Below, in pieces: positions 16,007-27,119 of a stretch of 64,000 bases of DNA. Position 1 is the stretch's first letter, and each line of letters begins with the position of its first letter. The position numbers and the translations under genes are program-made. Under the pieces are notes generated by a model. That model saw only the letters and a program-made list of their open reading frames with translations. It did not search any database and was not told the origin of the DNA. This DNA comes from Burkholderia sp. HI2500 (GTDB lineage Bacteria; Pseudomonadota; Gammaproteobacteria; Burkholderiales; Burkholderiaceae). The stretch is from assembly GCF_002223055.1 (NCBI RefSeq), contig NZ_NKFL01000006.1:2046001-2110000 (forward strand), given 5' to 3'.

Positions 16007-17302
16007 ATGACCGATCAGGCCGCATCGAACTGGCGCCTCGAAACCATCGCCGTACACGGCGGTTATCGTCCCGACCCGACCACGCGCGCGGTCGCCGTGC
16101 CGATCTACCAGACCGTTGCGTACGCATTCGACGACACGCAGCACGGCGCCGACCTGTTCGACCTGAAGGTGCAGGGCAACATCTACACGCGGATCATGAA
16201 CCCGACGACGGACGTGCTCGAGCAGCGGATCGCCGCGCTCGAGGGCGGCATCGGCGCGCTGGCGCTGGCCTCGGGGCAATCGGCCGTCACGTATGCGATC
16301 CAGACGATCGCCGAAGCCGGCGACAACATCGTGTCCGCGAGTTCGCTGTACGGCGGCACCTACAACCTGTTCGCGCATACGCTGCCGCAATACGGGATCA
16401 CCACGCGCTTCGCCGATCCGCGCGACCCCGCGTCGTTCGAGCCGCTGATCGACGCGCGCACGAAGGCGATCTTCGCGGAATCGGTCGGCAACCCGCTCGG
16501 CAACGTCACCGACATCGCCGCGCTCGCGGAAGTCGCGCATCGCCACGGCATCCCGCTGATCGTCGACAACACGGTGCCGTCGCCGTATCTGCTGCGCCCG
16601 TTCGAGCACGGCGCGGATATCGTCGTGCATTCGCTGACGAAGTATCTCGGCGGGCACGGCACGAGCCTCGGCGGCGCGATCGTCGATTCGGGCAAGTTCC
16701 CGTGGGCCGAGCATGCGGACCGCTTCAAGCGGCTGAACCAGCCCGACGTCAGCTATCACGGCGTCGTCTATACGGAAGCGTTCGGGCCGGCCGCCTATAT
16801 CGGCCGCGCGCGCGTGGTGCCGCTGCGCAACATGGGCGCGGCCATTTCGCCGTTCAATGCGTTCCAGATCCTGCAGGGCATCGAAACGCTGGCGCTGCGC
16901 GTCGAGCGGATCAGCGACAACGCACTGAAGATCGCGCAGCATCTCTCGCGCCACGAAAACGTCGAATGGGTGAACTATGCGGGCTTGCCCGATCACCCGG
17001 ACCATCCGCTCGTCGCGCGCTACCTGTCGGGCCGCGCGCCGGGCATCCTGACGTTCGGCGTGAAGGGCGGCCGCGACGGCGGCGCGAAGTTCCAGGACGC
17101 GCTGAAGCTGTTCACGCGGCTCGTCAACATCGGCGACACGAAGTCGCTCGCGACGCACCCGGCATCGACGACGCACCGGCAACTGTCGCCCGCCGAACTC
17201 GCGAAGGCCGGCGTGAAGGAAGAAACGGTGCGGCTGTCGATCGGCATCGAGCATATCGACGACCTGCTCGCCGATCTCGACCAGGCGCTCGCGCAGCTTT
17301 GA
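16007..17302 (+). CDS. metY: O-acetylhomoserine sulfhydrylase / aminocarboxypropyltransferase
   Basis: A 431-residue Cys/Met-metabolism PLP enzyme that makes homocysteine (or methionine) from O-acetylhomoserine and sulfide or methanethiol. Seen: ETIAVHGGYRPDPTTRAVAV at the N-terminus, YTRIMNPTTDVLEQRIAALEGG, ALASGQSAVTYAI, the PLP lysine in HSLTKYLGGHGTSLGG, and LATHPASTTHRQLSP near the end. The length and the inserted QPDVSYHGVVYTEAFG segment indicate MetY rather than MetB or MetC. A TATAAT element lies at 15968-15973 and GGAG precedes the start. Confidence 0.92.
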   Translation: MTDQAASNWRLETIAVHGGYRPDPTTRAVAVPIYQTVAYAFDDTQHGADLFDLKVQGNIYTRIMNPTTDVLEQRIAALEGGIGALALASGQSAVTYAIQTIAEAGDNIVSASSLYGGTYNLFAHTLPQYGITTRFADPRDPASFEPLIDARTKAIFAESVGNPLGNVTDIAALAEVAHRHGIPLIVDNTVPSPYLLRPFEHGADIVVHSLTKYLGGHGTSLGGAIVDSGKFPWAEHADRFKRLNQPDVSYHGVVYTEAFGPAAYIGRARVVPLRNMGAAISPFNAFQILQGIETLALRVERISDNALKIAQHLSRHENVEWVNYAGLPDHPDHPLVARYLSGRAPGILTFGVKGGRDGGAKFQDALKLFTRLVNIGDTKSLATHPASTTHRQLSPAELAKAGVKEETVRLSIGIEHIDDLLADLDQALAQL

Positions 17303-17309
17303 CGGAAAC

Positions 17310-17335
17310 GGGCGCGCCGGCTTGCCGGTGCGCCC
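17310..17335 (+). terminator. hairpin after metY
   Basis: GGGCGC-G-CCGGC (17310-17321) pairs with GCCGG-T-GCGCCC (17324-17335) around two bases, a nearly perfect stem starting eight bases after the metY stop. It lacks a T-run, so it may be a terminator or an RNA-stabilising hairpin. Confidence 0.5.
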
Positions 17336-17348
17336 TGCCTCGAATGTG

Positions 17349-17379
17349 TTGACCTTGAAGCGGCTTCAAGGTGTTCAAT
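17349..17379 (+). promoter_or_regulatory. MerR-type promoter/operator before the ZIP-like gene
   Basis: TTGACC (17349-17354) and TTCAAT (17374-17379) are separated by 19 bases, the stretched spacing of MerR-family promoters. The perfect dyad ACCTTGAAG-N3-CTTCAAGGT (17352-17372) fills the spacer. A metal-sensing MerR protein such as a ZntR, CadR or PbrR type is expected; none is encoded in this window. Confidence 0.72.
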
Positions 17380-17488
17380 CCCCGGTTGGTGCCGGGACGA
17401 TGCCCGGCGTGTACGAACCACCCGTACCCTGCAGCCGGATGGCCAGACGCTGAGCCCGCTGCGGTACGCCAACCGTCCGAGAGGCCTC

Positions 17489-18214
17489 ATGACACCGACC
17501 GCGAAGCTTGCGCTGCTCACGTTACCGCCCCTGCTGGCGGCCTGCTTCGGCGCGCTCGCGGCCGCGTGGCGCGCACCCGGCCCGAAAACGTCGAGCGTCA
17601 TCCAGCATTTCACCGGCGGCATCGTGTTCGCGGCCGCCGCGCTCGAACTGCTGCCGCAGGACCGCGCGCATGCGCTGTTTCCGGTCGTCGTCGGCTTCGT
17701 GCTCGGCATCGCGCTGATGCTCGCGATCCGCGCGCTGTCCGGTGCGATCGAGACGCGCTTCGAGGAAGCACGGCTGCCCGTGAGCCTGATCATCGTCACC
17801 GCGATCGACCTCGTCATCGACGGCCTCGTGCTCGGCATCGCGTTCTCGGCCAGCGACGAAAGCGGCATCATCCTGACCGTCGCATTGACGCTCGAGGTAC
17901 TGTTCCTCGCGCTGTCGGTCAGCGCGGCGCTCGCGGCCGCCGGCATCGGCCGCCTGCTGTCGATCGTCGTTCCGGTCGGGCTCGCGGCGCTGCTGAGCAT
18001 CGCGGCCGTGGCCGGCAACGCGGCATTCGCAGGACTCCCATCCAATATCTACGCAGCGCTGCTCGGGCTGGGCACCGTCGCGCTGCTGTACCTCGTCACC
18101 GAGGAACTGCTGGTCGAAGCGCACGAGGTCCCTGAAACGCCGTTCGCGACCGCCGCGTTCTTCATCGGCTTCATCGTATTCTTCCTGATCGAAGGATCGG
18201 TGAAGGCCGGATAA
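17489..18214 (+). CDS. ZIP-family-like metal transporter
   Basis: A 241-residue inner-membrane protein with about seven or eight helices. TGGIVFAAAALELLP, DLVIDGLVLGIAFSASDESG and VTEELLVEAHE correspond to the ZIP segments that carry metal-binding His, Asp and Glu; here Asp and Glu replace some of the classic histidines. The ATG at 17489 follows GAGAGG. A MerR-type promoter lies about 110 bases upstream and the czc block starts 3.5 kb away, supporting a metal role. The direction of transport and the metal are not determinable from sequence. Confidence 0.7.
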   Translation: MTPTAKLALLTLPPLLAACFGALAAAWRAPGPKTSSVIQHFTGGIVFAAAALELLPQDRAHALFPVVVGFVLGIALMLAIRALSGAIETRFEEARLPVSLIIVTAIDLVIDGLVLGIAFSASDESGIILTVALTLEVLFLALSVSAALAAAGIGRLLSIVVPVGLAALLSIAAVAGNAAFAGLPSNIYAALLGLGTVALLYLVTEELLVEAHEVPETPFATAAFFIGFIVFFLIEGSVKAG

Positions 18215-18235
18215 GCAGGCGCGGCCGCGCGCCGG

Positions 18236-18739
18236 CTACCACGTCGTCGCGCCCGTCGGATACGTATCGACGATGCGCGCACCGTTGACGGGCGTCACGC
18301 CTTCGTTGCGCAACGCGGCCCACAGATCGATCGCGTGTTCGCGCGACTTGCGGCTGCCGTCGTCGGTCAGCACGTTCAGCGCGATCACTTCGTCGCGTGT
18401 CGTCAGTTGCAGTTGCTCCTTCAGCTTGCGTGACTGATGCGATGCAGTGCGGACGTCGCCGAGCACGATCCGCTGCTCGGCGACAGTCGATTCGCCGCCT
18501 GCATCGCCCGGCACGAACGTCAGCCGGCCGTTGTCGACCTCGCATTGCCCGCGTGTGAACGTCGCGCTCCACTCACCGGCCGGCACGGCCGCGAACTCGC
18601 AGCGCATCCGCTCGTTCGCGCGCCGGCCGACGTCGTGCGCCGACGCGTGCGACAACGCCCGCTCCGGCCAACCGGCCGCCATCGCGGCCGTCGACATCAG
18701 GCACGCCGCGAGCACGATTCCTTTCGCCAAATGACGCAT
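18236..18739 (-). CDS. secreted protein of unknown function
   Basis: A 167-residue protein with a signal peptide (GIVLAACLMSTAAMA, cleavage after about residue 21). The mature part has two cysteines (MRCEFAAVPAG, RGQCEVDNG) that could form a disulfide, and no recognised domain. GAGGAGAG precedes the start. It lies 66 bases downstream of a DUF4148 gene on the same strand and may be read from the same box-controlled promoter at 19149-19174, placing it in the metal-linked set by inference. Confidence 0.6.
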   Translation of the reverse strand: MRHLAKGIVLAACLMSTAAMAAGWPERALSHASAHDVGRRANERMRCEFAAVPAGEWSATFTRGQCEVDNGRLTFVPGDAGGESTVAEQRIVLGDVRTASHQSRKLKEQLQLTTRDEVIALNVLTDDGSRKSREHAIDLWAALRNEGVTPVNGARIVDTYPTGATTW

Positions 18740-18805
18740 GGCACTCTCCTCTTCGTGTGGGGGTGCGGCTGACGGGCACCGCGCCGGTCGGCCGCGAATG
18801 AACGG

Positions 18806-19081
18806 TCAACGCACCGCAAAACGGTTGTCGTGCGCATCGACCAGCGGCGCCATCTCCCCGCGATGCACCGTCGCGCGATGGATCTCCTGGTTGCGCGCGA
18901 CGGCGGCCGGGCTCGCCGGGTAGTCGTGATTCGGGCTCGGGATCACGCCGTCGTGGCGCGCACGCACCAGTTCCTGGCGGACTTCCTGCCGGGTCTTCTG
19001 CTGCGCGGCCACTGCCTGTGAAAAGGCCGCCACCGACAGTGCGGCAGCGGCGACGACGATCATCGGTCGCGGAATGTTCAT
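18806..19081 (-). CDS. DUF4148 small periplasmic protein
   Basis: A 91-residue protein with a signal peptide (MIVVAAAALSVAAFSQAVAA). The mature part carries the DUF4148 pattern: KTRQEVRQELVRARHDGVIP and the HDYPASPAAVARNQEIH segment. It resembles the gene at 21305. The start at 19081 follows AAGGAG. DUF4148 proteins are numerous in Burkholderia and of unknown function. A triple-repeat box at 19149-19174 faces this gene, and a matching box faces the divergent porin. Confidence 0.8.
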   Translation of the reverse strand: MNIPRPMIVVAAAALSVAAFSQAVAAQQKTRQEVRQELVRARHDGVIPSPNHDYPASPAAVARNQEIHRATVHRGEMAPLVDAHDNRFAVR

Positions 19082-19148
19082 GTTGTTCGCTCCTTGCTGG
19101 AAATCCGTGACGGGAGCGTTCACTTTGAGCCGGCAGCGGTGCGGAATC

Positions 19149-19174
19149 GTGATTGCAGCATGACGGTTTCGTCA
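19149..19174 (-). promoter_or_regulatory. response-regulator box (TGAC-N7-TCAT-N7-TCAC) before DUF4148 gene 1
   Basis: Read on the minus strand, TGACGAAACCGTCAT is followed by seven bases and TCAC, giving three half-sites at 11-base intervals. A weak -10 (CAAAGT, 19122-19127) starts 32 bases after the TCAT. The spacing equals that at the other copies. Confidence 0.6.
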
Positions 19175-19246
19175 CCACCGCGATATTCCCTGTATCGCAC
19201 TACGAATGAAAATGCGTGACGCGTTTCCGCACACATGACGCGGCGA

Positions 19247-19272
19247 TGACATTTTTCTCATTTGTCCCTCAC
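19247..19272 (+). promoter_or_regulatory. response-regulator box before the porin gene
   Basis: TGACATTTTTCTCAT (19247-19261), seven bases, then TCAC (19269-19272). CAGAAT at 19294-19299 lies 32 bases after the TCAT and fits a -10 element. It is divergent from the box at 19149-19174. Confidence 0.6.
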
Positions 19273-19397
19273 CTTCACGATCCGAACGCTTTCCAGAATC
19301 GGCAGCGCCATCGCGACATTCCGCGCCCGCCTGCACTACGCGCGGCGCGGAATCGACCGATGCACGAAACGATCATCTTGAATCTCAGGGGAACACC

Positions 19398-20558
19398 ATG
19401 AAAACTCCAGTTCGGCTCGCCATGATGTCGGGTGCGCTGCTCGCGACCACGCACGCGGCACACGCATCGGAAGTCACGTTATACGGCCTGTTCGATACGT
19501 CGCTGACGTACGTATGGAACGCCAGCGCGGACGGCAAGAATCTCGCCGGCCTCGGCAACGGCAACCTGCTCGGCAACCGCTTCGGCGTGAAAGGTGCGGA
19601 AGACCTGGGTGGCGGGCTGAAGGCGATCTTCACGCTGGAAAATGGCTTCAATCCGAACACCGGCGCGCTCGGGCAAGGCAACCGGATGTTCGGCCGGCAG
19701 GCGTTCGTCGGCCTCGACAGCCTGCGCTGGGGCACGCTGACGCTCGGCCGCCAGTACGACGCGCTCGCGGACGTCGCATGGCCGGTCACCGGCGACTTCT
19801 ACTTCGGCAGCGTCTACGCGACACCCGGCGACGTCGACAACTACGACACGTCGTCGCGCACCGACAACGCGGTGAAATACACGTCGCCCGTGATCAACGG
19901 GCTCCAGTTCGTCGGCATGTATGCGCTCGGCGGCGTGGCCGGCAAAAGCGGCGCCGGGCAAACCTGGTCGGCCGGCCTGTCGTACAGCAACGGCCCTGTC
20001 GACGCGGCGGGCGGCTATTACTACGCGGCCAATCGCTCGTCGCTCGCCAACGGCATCCGCACCGGCTGGAACGGCACGTCCGACGGCACGTTCGACGGGT
20101 CGCTGGTCAACGGCGGCTATATCTCCGCGAAATCGATCGGCATCGCGCGCGGCGCGTTGCGCTACAACTTCGCGCCGTTCGCGGTCGGCATCGACTACAG
20201 CAATGCGCTGTACAAGGCCGATGCGATGTCCGCGTTTCGCAGCACGCAGAAGTACGACACCGCGCGCGGCTTCTTCAACTATCAGGCGACACCCAGCCTG
20301 CTCGTCGGCGTCGGCTACAGCTACACGCGTGCCCGTGGCGACACGAGCGCGACCTACCATCAGGTGTCCGCCGGCGCCGACTACGTGCTGTCGAAGCGCA
20401 CCGACCTCTACGCGGTCGGGGCATGGCAACGCGCGAACGGCGAACAGCGCACGCTCGACGGCGGCACGCAAACGGCGCAGGCGTCGATCGGGTCGTATGG
20501 CTATGGCGGAACGCGCACGCAAGGCATCGTCAACCTCGGCTTGCGCCACCGGTTCTGA
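19398..20558 (+). CDS. Gram-negative trimeric porin (Burkholderia OpcP/Omp38 type)
   Basis: A 386-residue outer-membrane porin. The signal peptide ends at THAAHASE, and the mature protein starts VTLYGLFDTSLTYVW, the usual first strand. FGVKGAEDLGGGLKAIFTLE and FVGLDSLRWGTLTLGRQYD are conserved porin_4 segments, and the protein ends in GLRHRF with the terminal Phe needed for assembly. AGGGGA precedes the ATG. The gene lies within the metal-linked block and has the same upstream box as czcC, so it may be controlled by the CzcRS-like pair, possibly to alter metal permeability (inference). Confidence 0.92.
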   Translation: MKTPVRLAMMSGALLATTHAAHASEVTLYGLFDTSLTYVWNASADGKNLAGLGNGNLLGNRFGVKGAEDLGGGLKAIFTLENGFNPNTGALGQGNRMFGRQAFVGLDSLRWGTLTLGRQYDALADVAWPVTGDFYFGSVYATPGDVDNYDTSSRTDNAVKYTSPVINGLQFVGMYALGGVAGKSGAGQTWSAGLSYSNGPVDAAGGYYYAANRSSLANGIRTGWNGTSDGTFDGSLVNGGYISAKSIGIARGALRYNFAPFAVGIDYSNALYKADAMSAFRSTQKYDTARGFFNYQATPSLLVGVGYSYTRARGDTSATYHQVSAGADYVLSKRTDLYAVGAWQRANGEQRTLDGGTQTAQASIGSYGYGGTRTQGIVNLGLRHRF

Positions 20559-20583
20559 TCGCGGCCGCCATACGCGCGCCGCG

Positions 20584-20609
20584 TGACGAAAATTTCATGT
20601 TCCGATCAG
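20584..20609 (+). promoter_or_regulatory. response-regulator box before a probable small RNA
   Basis: TGACGAAAATTTCAT (20584-20598), seven bases, then TCAG (20606-20609). TACGAT at 20631-20636 lies 32 bases after the TCAT, as at the other boxes. No protein gene follows in this direction before the terminator at 20741. Confidence 0.6.
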
Positions 20610-20642
20610 GTTCGCGAAGCGCCGCCTCGCTACGATCGGAAA

Positions 20643-20741
20643 CGTGACGGGCAGCGCCCGTTCCAGACCACGCAAGCGAGTCGCTGCCGCACGGCACGTC
20701 ACGCGTTAGGCCCGGACACGTCGAGTGCCGGGCCTTTTTTT
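20643..20741 (+). ncRNA. candidate small regulatory RNA of about 100 nt
   Basis: The stretch runs from a predicted start seven bases after the TACGAT element to a strong Rho-independent terminator. It contains a hairpin ACGGGC-AGC-GCCCGT near 20647-20661 and no credible open reading frame. The promoter carries the same box as czcC and the DUF4148 genes, so expression with the metal-efflux regulon is predicted. Only the promoter layout and terminator support it. Confidence 0.45.
20709..20741 (+). terminator. Rho-independent terminator
   Basis: GGCCCGG (20709-20715) pairs with CCGGGCC (20728-20734), followed by seven T residues. It could end the candidate small RNA and also read-through from the porin gene 150 bases upstream. 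Confidence 0.85.
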
Positions 20742-20757
20742 GATCGCGCGCCGACGA

Positions 20758-21006
20758 TCAAGGCGTTGAATTGCGTTGCGGAAACAGGCAGTTATGCGTC
20801 TTTACATACAGGTTCGGATTGCCGCAGCGATGCCCGGCGTAATCGATCTGCTCGCCGGGCATGAGATCGGCGGGCACCGGCTTTTTCGCGGCGGCCGGTG
20901 TGGCCTGCGAAGTTGGCATGGTGCCGGAACGTGTCGATGTGCAGCCCGCGAACAACGGGACGATCAGGACTGCGATCAAGGCTAGGCGAATGGCGGGACT
21001 AGGCAC
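20758..21006 (-). CDS. small lipoprotein
   Basis: An 82-residue protein starting at a GTG. A short hydrophobic stretch ends in the lipobox LFAGC at about residue 22, so it is probably lipidated. The mature part contains DYAGHRCGNPNLYVKTHNC, a short Cys/His-bearing segment that might bind a metal, which is only suggestive. A box reading toward this gene lies at 21137-21162, divergent from that of DUF4148 gene 2. No family recognised. Confidence 0.6.
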   Translation of the reverse strand: MPSPAIRLALIAVLIVPLFAGCTSTRSGTMPTSQATPAAAKKPVPADLMPGEQIDYAGHRCGNPNLYVKTHNCLFPQRNSTP

Positions 21007-21136
21007 TTTTCAAGTCCGGTGTGAAAGTCAAAACAAGGCCGCCCGCGTTCCATACAGCTGTCGCGAACGGCGTGAATGCCGCCAGCCACATGGGCCATCG
21101 GCAGACTTCATGTTCCGCTTCCCGCTCATCGCGCCC

Positions 21137-21162
21137 ATGACGCGAACATGACGAATGCGTCA
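21137..21162 (-). promoter_or_regulatory. response-regulator box before the small lipoprotein gene
   Basis: On the minus strand TGACGCATTCGTCAT (21162-21148), seven bases, then TCAT (21140-21137). A weak -10, GAACAT (21115-21110), is 32 bases after the first TCAT. The first 15 bases are nearly palindromic. Confidence 0.55.
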
Positions 21163-21204
21163 TGCCGGTCGCGTCCGAACTGCGCGTCTCCACCTCACGC
21201 AATC

Positions 21205-21230
21205 TGACGCATTTTTCATCTCGCGATCAC
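21205..21230 (+). promoter_or_regulatory. response-regulator box before DUF4148 gene 2
   Basis: TGACGCATTTTTCAT (21205-21219), seven bases, then TCAC (21227-21230). CATACT at 21252-21257 lies 32 bases after the TCAT and is a good -10. Confidence 0.65.
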
Positions 21231-21304
21231 GATCACGCACGGCTGCTTTCGCATACTGGGTCCATGGTTCGCCACCCGGCGGCCCTGATCAAGGAGAGCA
21301 CTCG

Positions 21305-21592
21305 ATGAAAACCGCAAAATTCGCCGCACTGTTCGTCACCGCCACGCTGTCGCTCGGCATGGCCACGCAGGCCGCATTCGCGCAGACGCAAACGCAGGGC
21401 AAGACCCGCACGCAGGTCGTCAATGAACTGAAGCAGGCGCAGCACGACGGCGTCGTGCCGGTGAGCAAGACGCAGTACCCGCCGACCGGCGAGCTCGTCG
21501 CACGCAACAAGGAGCTGCACGGGATTTCGGTGCATGGCGGCGAGAAGAAGCCGCAGCCCGACAACCACGACAACCTGACCGCGCAGAAATGA
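21305..21592 (+). CDS. DUF4148 small periplasmic protein
   Basis: A 95-residue protein with a signal peptide (LFVTATLSLGMATQAAFA). The mature region KTRTQVVNELKQAQHDGVVP and the TGELVARNKELHGISVHGG segment match DUF4148 and the gene at 18806. GGAGAG precedes the ATG at 21305. It has the clearest example of the shared box plus -10. Function unknown, probably part of the envelope response to metals. Confidence 0.82.
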   Translation: MKTAKFAALFVTATLSLGMATQAAFAQTQTQGKTRTQVVNELKQAQHDGVVPVSKTQYPPTGELVARNKELHGISVHGGEKKPQPDNHDNLTAQK

Positions 21593-21671
21593 CGCTCGGT
21601 CATCCGACCGCAGGCAGCGCGCCGCGCGCGGCCGCCTCATGGCGAACGCGCGGGCATGCCCGCCGGCGGTG

Positions 21672-23102
21672 TCAGGTAGGGAGGGCCGCCGGCCGTTTCA
21701 GCTCGGCCGGCCGGCGCGGAAAACGCAGCCAGAAGGTCGTGCGCCGGCCCGGGTCGCTGTCAACGCCGCATTCGCCGCCGTGGTTGTCCATGATCGAACG
21801 GACGATCGCGAGCCCCAGCCCCGTACCCTGCGCCGAGTTGTGCCGAGACGGATCGACACGATAGAAGCGCTCGAAGATCTTTCCGACGTGCTGGGCCTCG
21901 ATGCCGGGCCCCGTATCCGACACGGCGATCGTCGTCGCACCGCCCTGCTCCACGCAATCAATCGTCACGATGCTGCCGCGCGGCGCGTAGGCCAGCGCAT
22001 TCGACAGCAGATTGCTCAGCGCACGCTGGTACAGCGTCAGATCCGCATCGACCCACGCATGGCCGTCGATCTTCACCGTCACGCCGGCATCCTCCGCCAG
22101 CGGCTCGTAGTAGCCGGCGACGCGCCCCGCCTCTTCCGACGCATCCAGGCGCCGCACGCTGATCGACGTGCCGGCCTGTTCCGAACGCGCCAGGAACAGC
22201 ATGTCCTCGATCATCCGCGACAACCGCTGGTATTCGTCGATGCTCGACTCGATCACGTTCCGGTATTCATCCGCGCTGCGCGGCTGCGACAGCACGACCT
22301 GTGCGGCCGCCTGCAGGTTCGTGAGCGGCGTGCGCATGTCGTGCGCGAGATTCGACGAGAACTGGCTCAGCCGTGTGAACGATTCGTTCAATCGCTCGAG
22401 CATGCCGTTGAACGCGTGCTCGAGCTCCTTCAGCTCGCCGGCCGTATCGAGCGCCGGCAGCGGATGGGCGAGCCGGCTCGTCGACATCTGTTCGGCACGC
22501 GCCGCGAAGCGCCGCAGCGGGCTCAGCCCGAGCGCCGCGATGCCGTATGCGATCGCGGCCGCGAGCACCACGCCGAACACCTCGATCACGACGATCGTAT
22601 AAGCGTGCGTGCGCAGCAGCAGCACGTCGGCGCTGCGGTCGTACTGCACCACGACGCGCACCACGGGCGCACTTGCGCCTGCACCGGCAAGCGGCACATT
22701 CGTCACCAGATACTGCTGCCGTGCGCCGGGCGGCGCGACGCCGACCGGCACGCGCCCTGCATCCAGCGACATCAGCGGCGCAACGAGGCGGAAGCCGGGC
22801 GTGCCGACCAGGCGCGCGCCCGTGGCGTCGAAGATCGCGAGATCCATGTTCGGATGACCATGCAACTGGTCGATCCAGATGTCGGTGTTGCGCGCGACGT
22901 CTGCCGTCGAGCGTGCTTCGGCCAGATGCGCGCCCAACGCGGCGGAGATGCCGGCCATCTGCTCGGCCGCCGTCGTGTCGACGCGATTGCTCAGCGCCTC
23001 GTACAACGCGACGCCGCTCGACGCGAGGATCACCGACGTCGACAGGATGATCAGCGCGGTCAGGCGTCCGCGCAGCGTGCGCGGCAACAGGCGCGCGATC
23101 AT
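21672..23102 (-). CDS. heavy-metal sensor histidine kinase (CzcS/IrlS/CusS type)
   Basis: A 476-residue membrane kinase. A transmembrane helix ([20 protein letters not shown]) is followed by a periplasmic domain, a second helix ([20 protein letters not shown]), a HAMP-like region and the kinase core: [20 protein letters not shown] holds the phosphorylated His, [10 protein letters not shown] the N box, and VSDTGPGIE and GTGLGLAIV the G boxes. The start at 23102 overlaps the response regulator stop by four bases (ATGA). It is the last gene of the czc operon and presumably senses periplasmic Zn, Co or Cd. Confidence 0.92.
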   Translation of the reverse strand: MIARLLPRTLRGRLTALIILSTSVILASSGVALYEALSNRVDTTAAEQMAGISAALGAHLAEARSTADVARNTDIWIDQLHGHPNMDLAIFDATGARLVGTPGFRLVAPLMSLDAGRVPVGVAPPGARQQYLVTNVPLAGAGASAPVVRVVVQYDRSADVLLLRTHAYTIVVIEVFGVVLAAAIAYGIAALGLSPLRRFAARAEQMSTSRLAHPLPALDTAGELKELEHAFNGMLERLNESFTRLSQFSSNLAHDMRTPLTNLQAAAQVVLSQPRSADEYRNVIESSIDEYQRLSRMIEDMLFLARSEQAGTSISVRRLDASEEAGRVAGYYEPLAEDAGVTVKIDGHAWVDADLTLYQRALSNLLSNALAYAPRGSIVTIDCVEQGGATTIAVSDTGPGIEAQHVGKIFERFYRVDPSRHNSAQGTGLGLAIVRSIMDNHGGECGVDSDPGRRTTFWLRFPRRPAELKRPAALPT

Positions 23103-23781
23103 GCCGCGCTGCCGCCGCGCGCCTCGAGCACGTAGCCCATCCCGCGCACCGTATGGATCAGCTTCGGGTCGTATGCGTCGTCGATCTTCGAGCGCAGGCG
23201 CCGGATCGCCGAATCGACGACGTTCGTGTCGCTGTTGAAATTCATGTCCCACACCTGCGACGCGATCGTCGCGCGCGGCAGGATCTCGCCCTCGCGGCGC
23301 ATCAGCAGCCACAGCAGCGCGAACTCCTTCGCGGTCAGCAGGATCGTGTCGCCCTGCCGGGTGGCCTTGCGGCGCGTGAGGTCGAGTTCGAGGTCGGCCA
23401 CGCGCAACGTGTTCGAATCGCGCGGCTGGCCGCGCCGCAGGATCGACTTGATGCGCGCGGTCAGCTCGACGAAGTCGAACGGCTTCGCGAGATAGTCGTC
23501 GGCGCCGAGTTCGAGCCCTTTCACGCGATCGCCGACATCGTCGCGCGCGGTGAGGAACAGCACGGGCGTCGACTTGCTGCGCCGCAGGTTCTGCAGCAGC
23601 GTCCAGCCGTCCTGCCCGGGCAGCATCACGTCGAGCACGAGCAGGTCGTACTCCTCGGTCTCGGCCTGATGCTGGCCCGTGATGCCGTCCTCGACCCAGT
23701 CGACGACATAGCCGGCTTCCGTCAGCCCCTTGCGCAGGTACGCGCCCGTCTTCGGTTCATCTTCGACAATCAGAATTCGCA

Positions 23782-23782
<1 letters not shown>
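23099..23782 (-). CDS. heavy-metal response regulator, OmpR/PhoB family (CzcR/IrlR/CusR type)
   Basis: A 227-residue regulator. The receiver has [34 protein letters not shown] with the phospho-Asp, LFLTARD and [10 protein letters not shown] with the conserved Lys. The DNA-binding winged helix includes [28 protein letters not shown] and [14 protein letters not shown]. The ATG at 23782 overlaps the czcA stop as TGATG; an in-frame GTG lies one codon upstream. It is the natural candidate to bind the six 11-base-phased boxes in this block, including the one before czcC, which would make the operon self-activating. Confidence 0.92.
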
Positions 23783-27021
<3,239 letters not shown>

Positions 27022-27119
27022 TCACCCTCGACGGACGGGCCGCCCGGCCGGTCACCCGGCGGGCCGGAAAGCGGGCCGCATATCGGGCCGCGAGGCGCGC
27101 AACGGCGCACACGTAGCGC

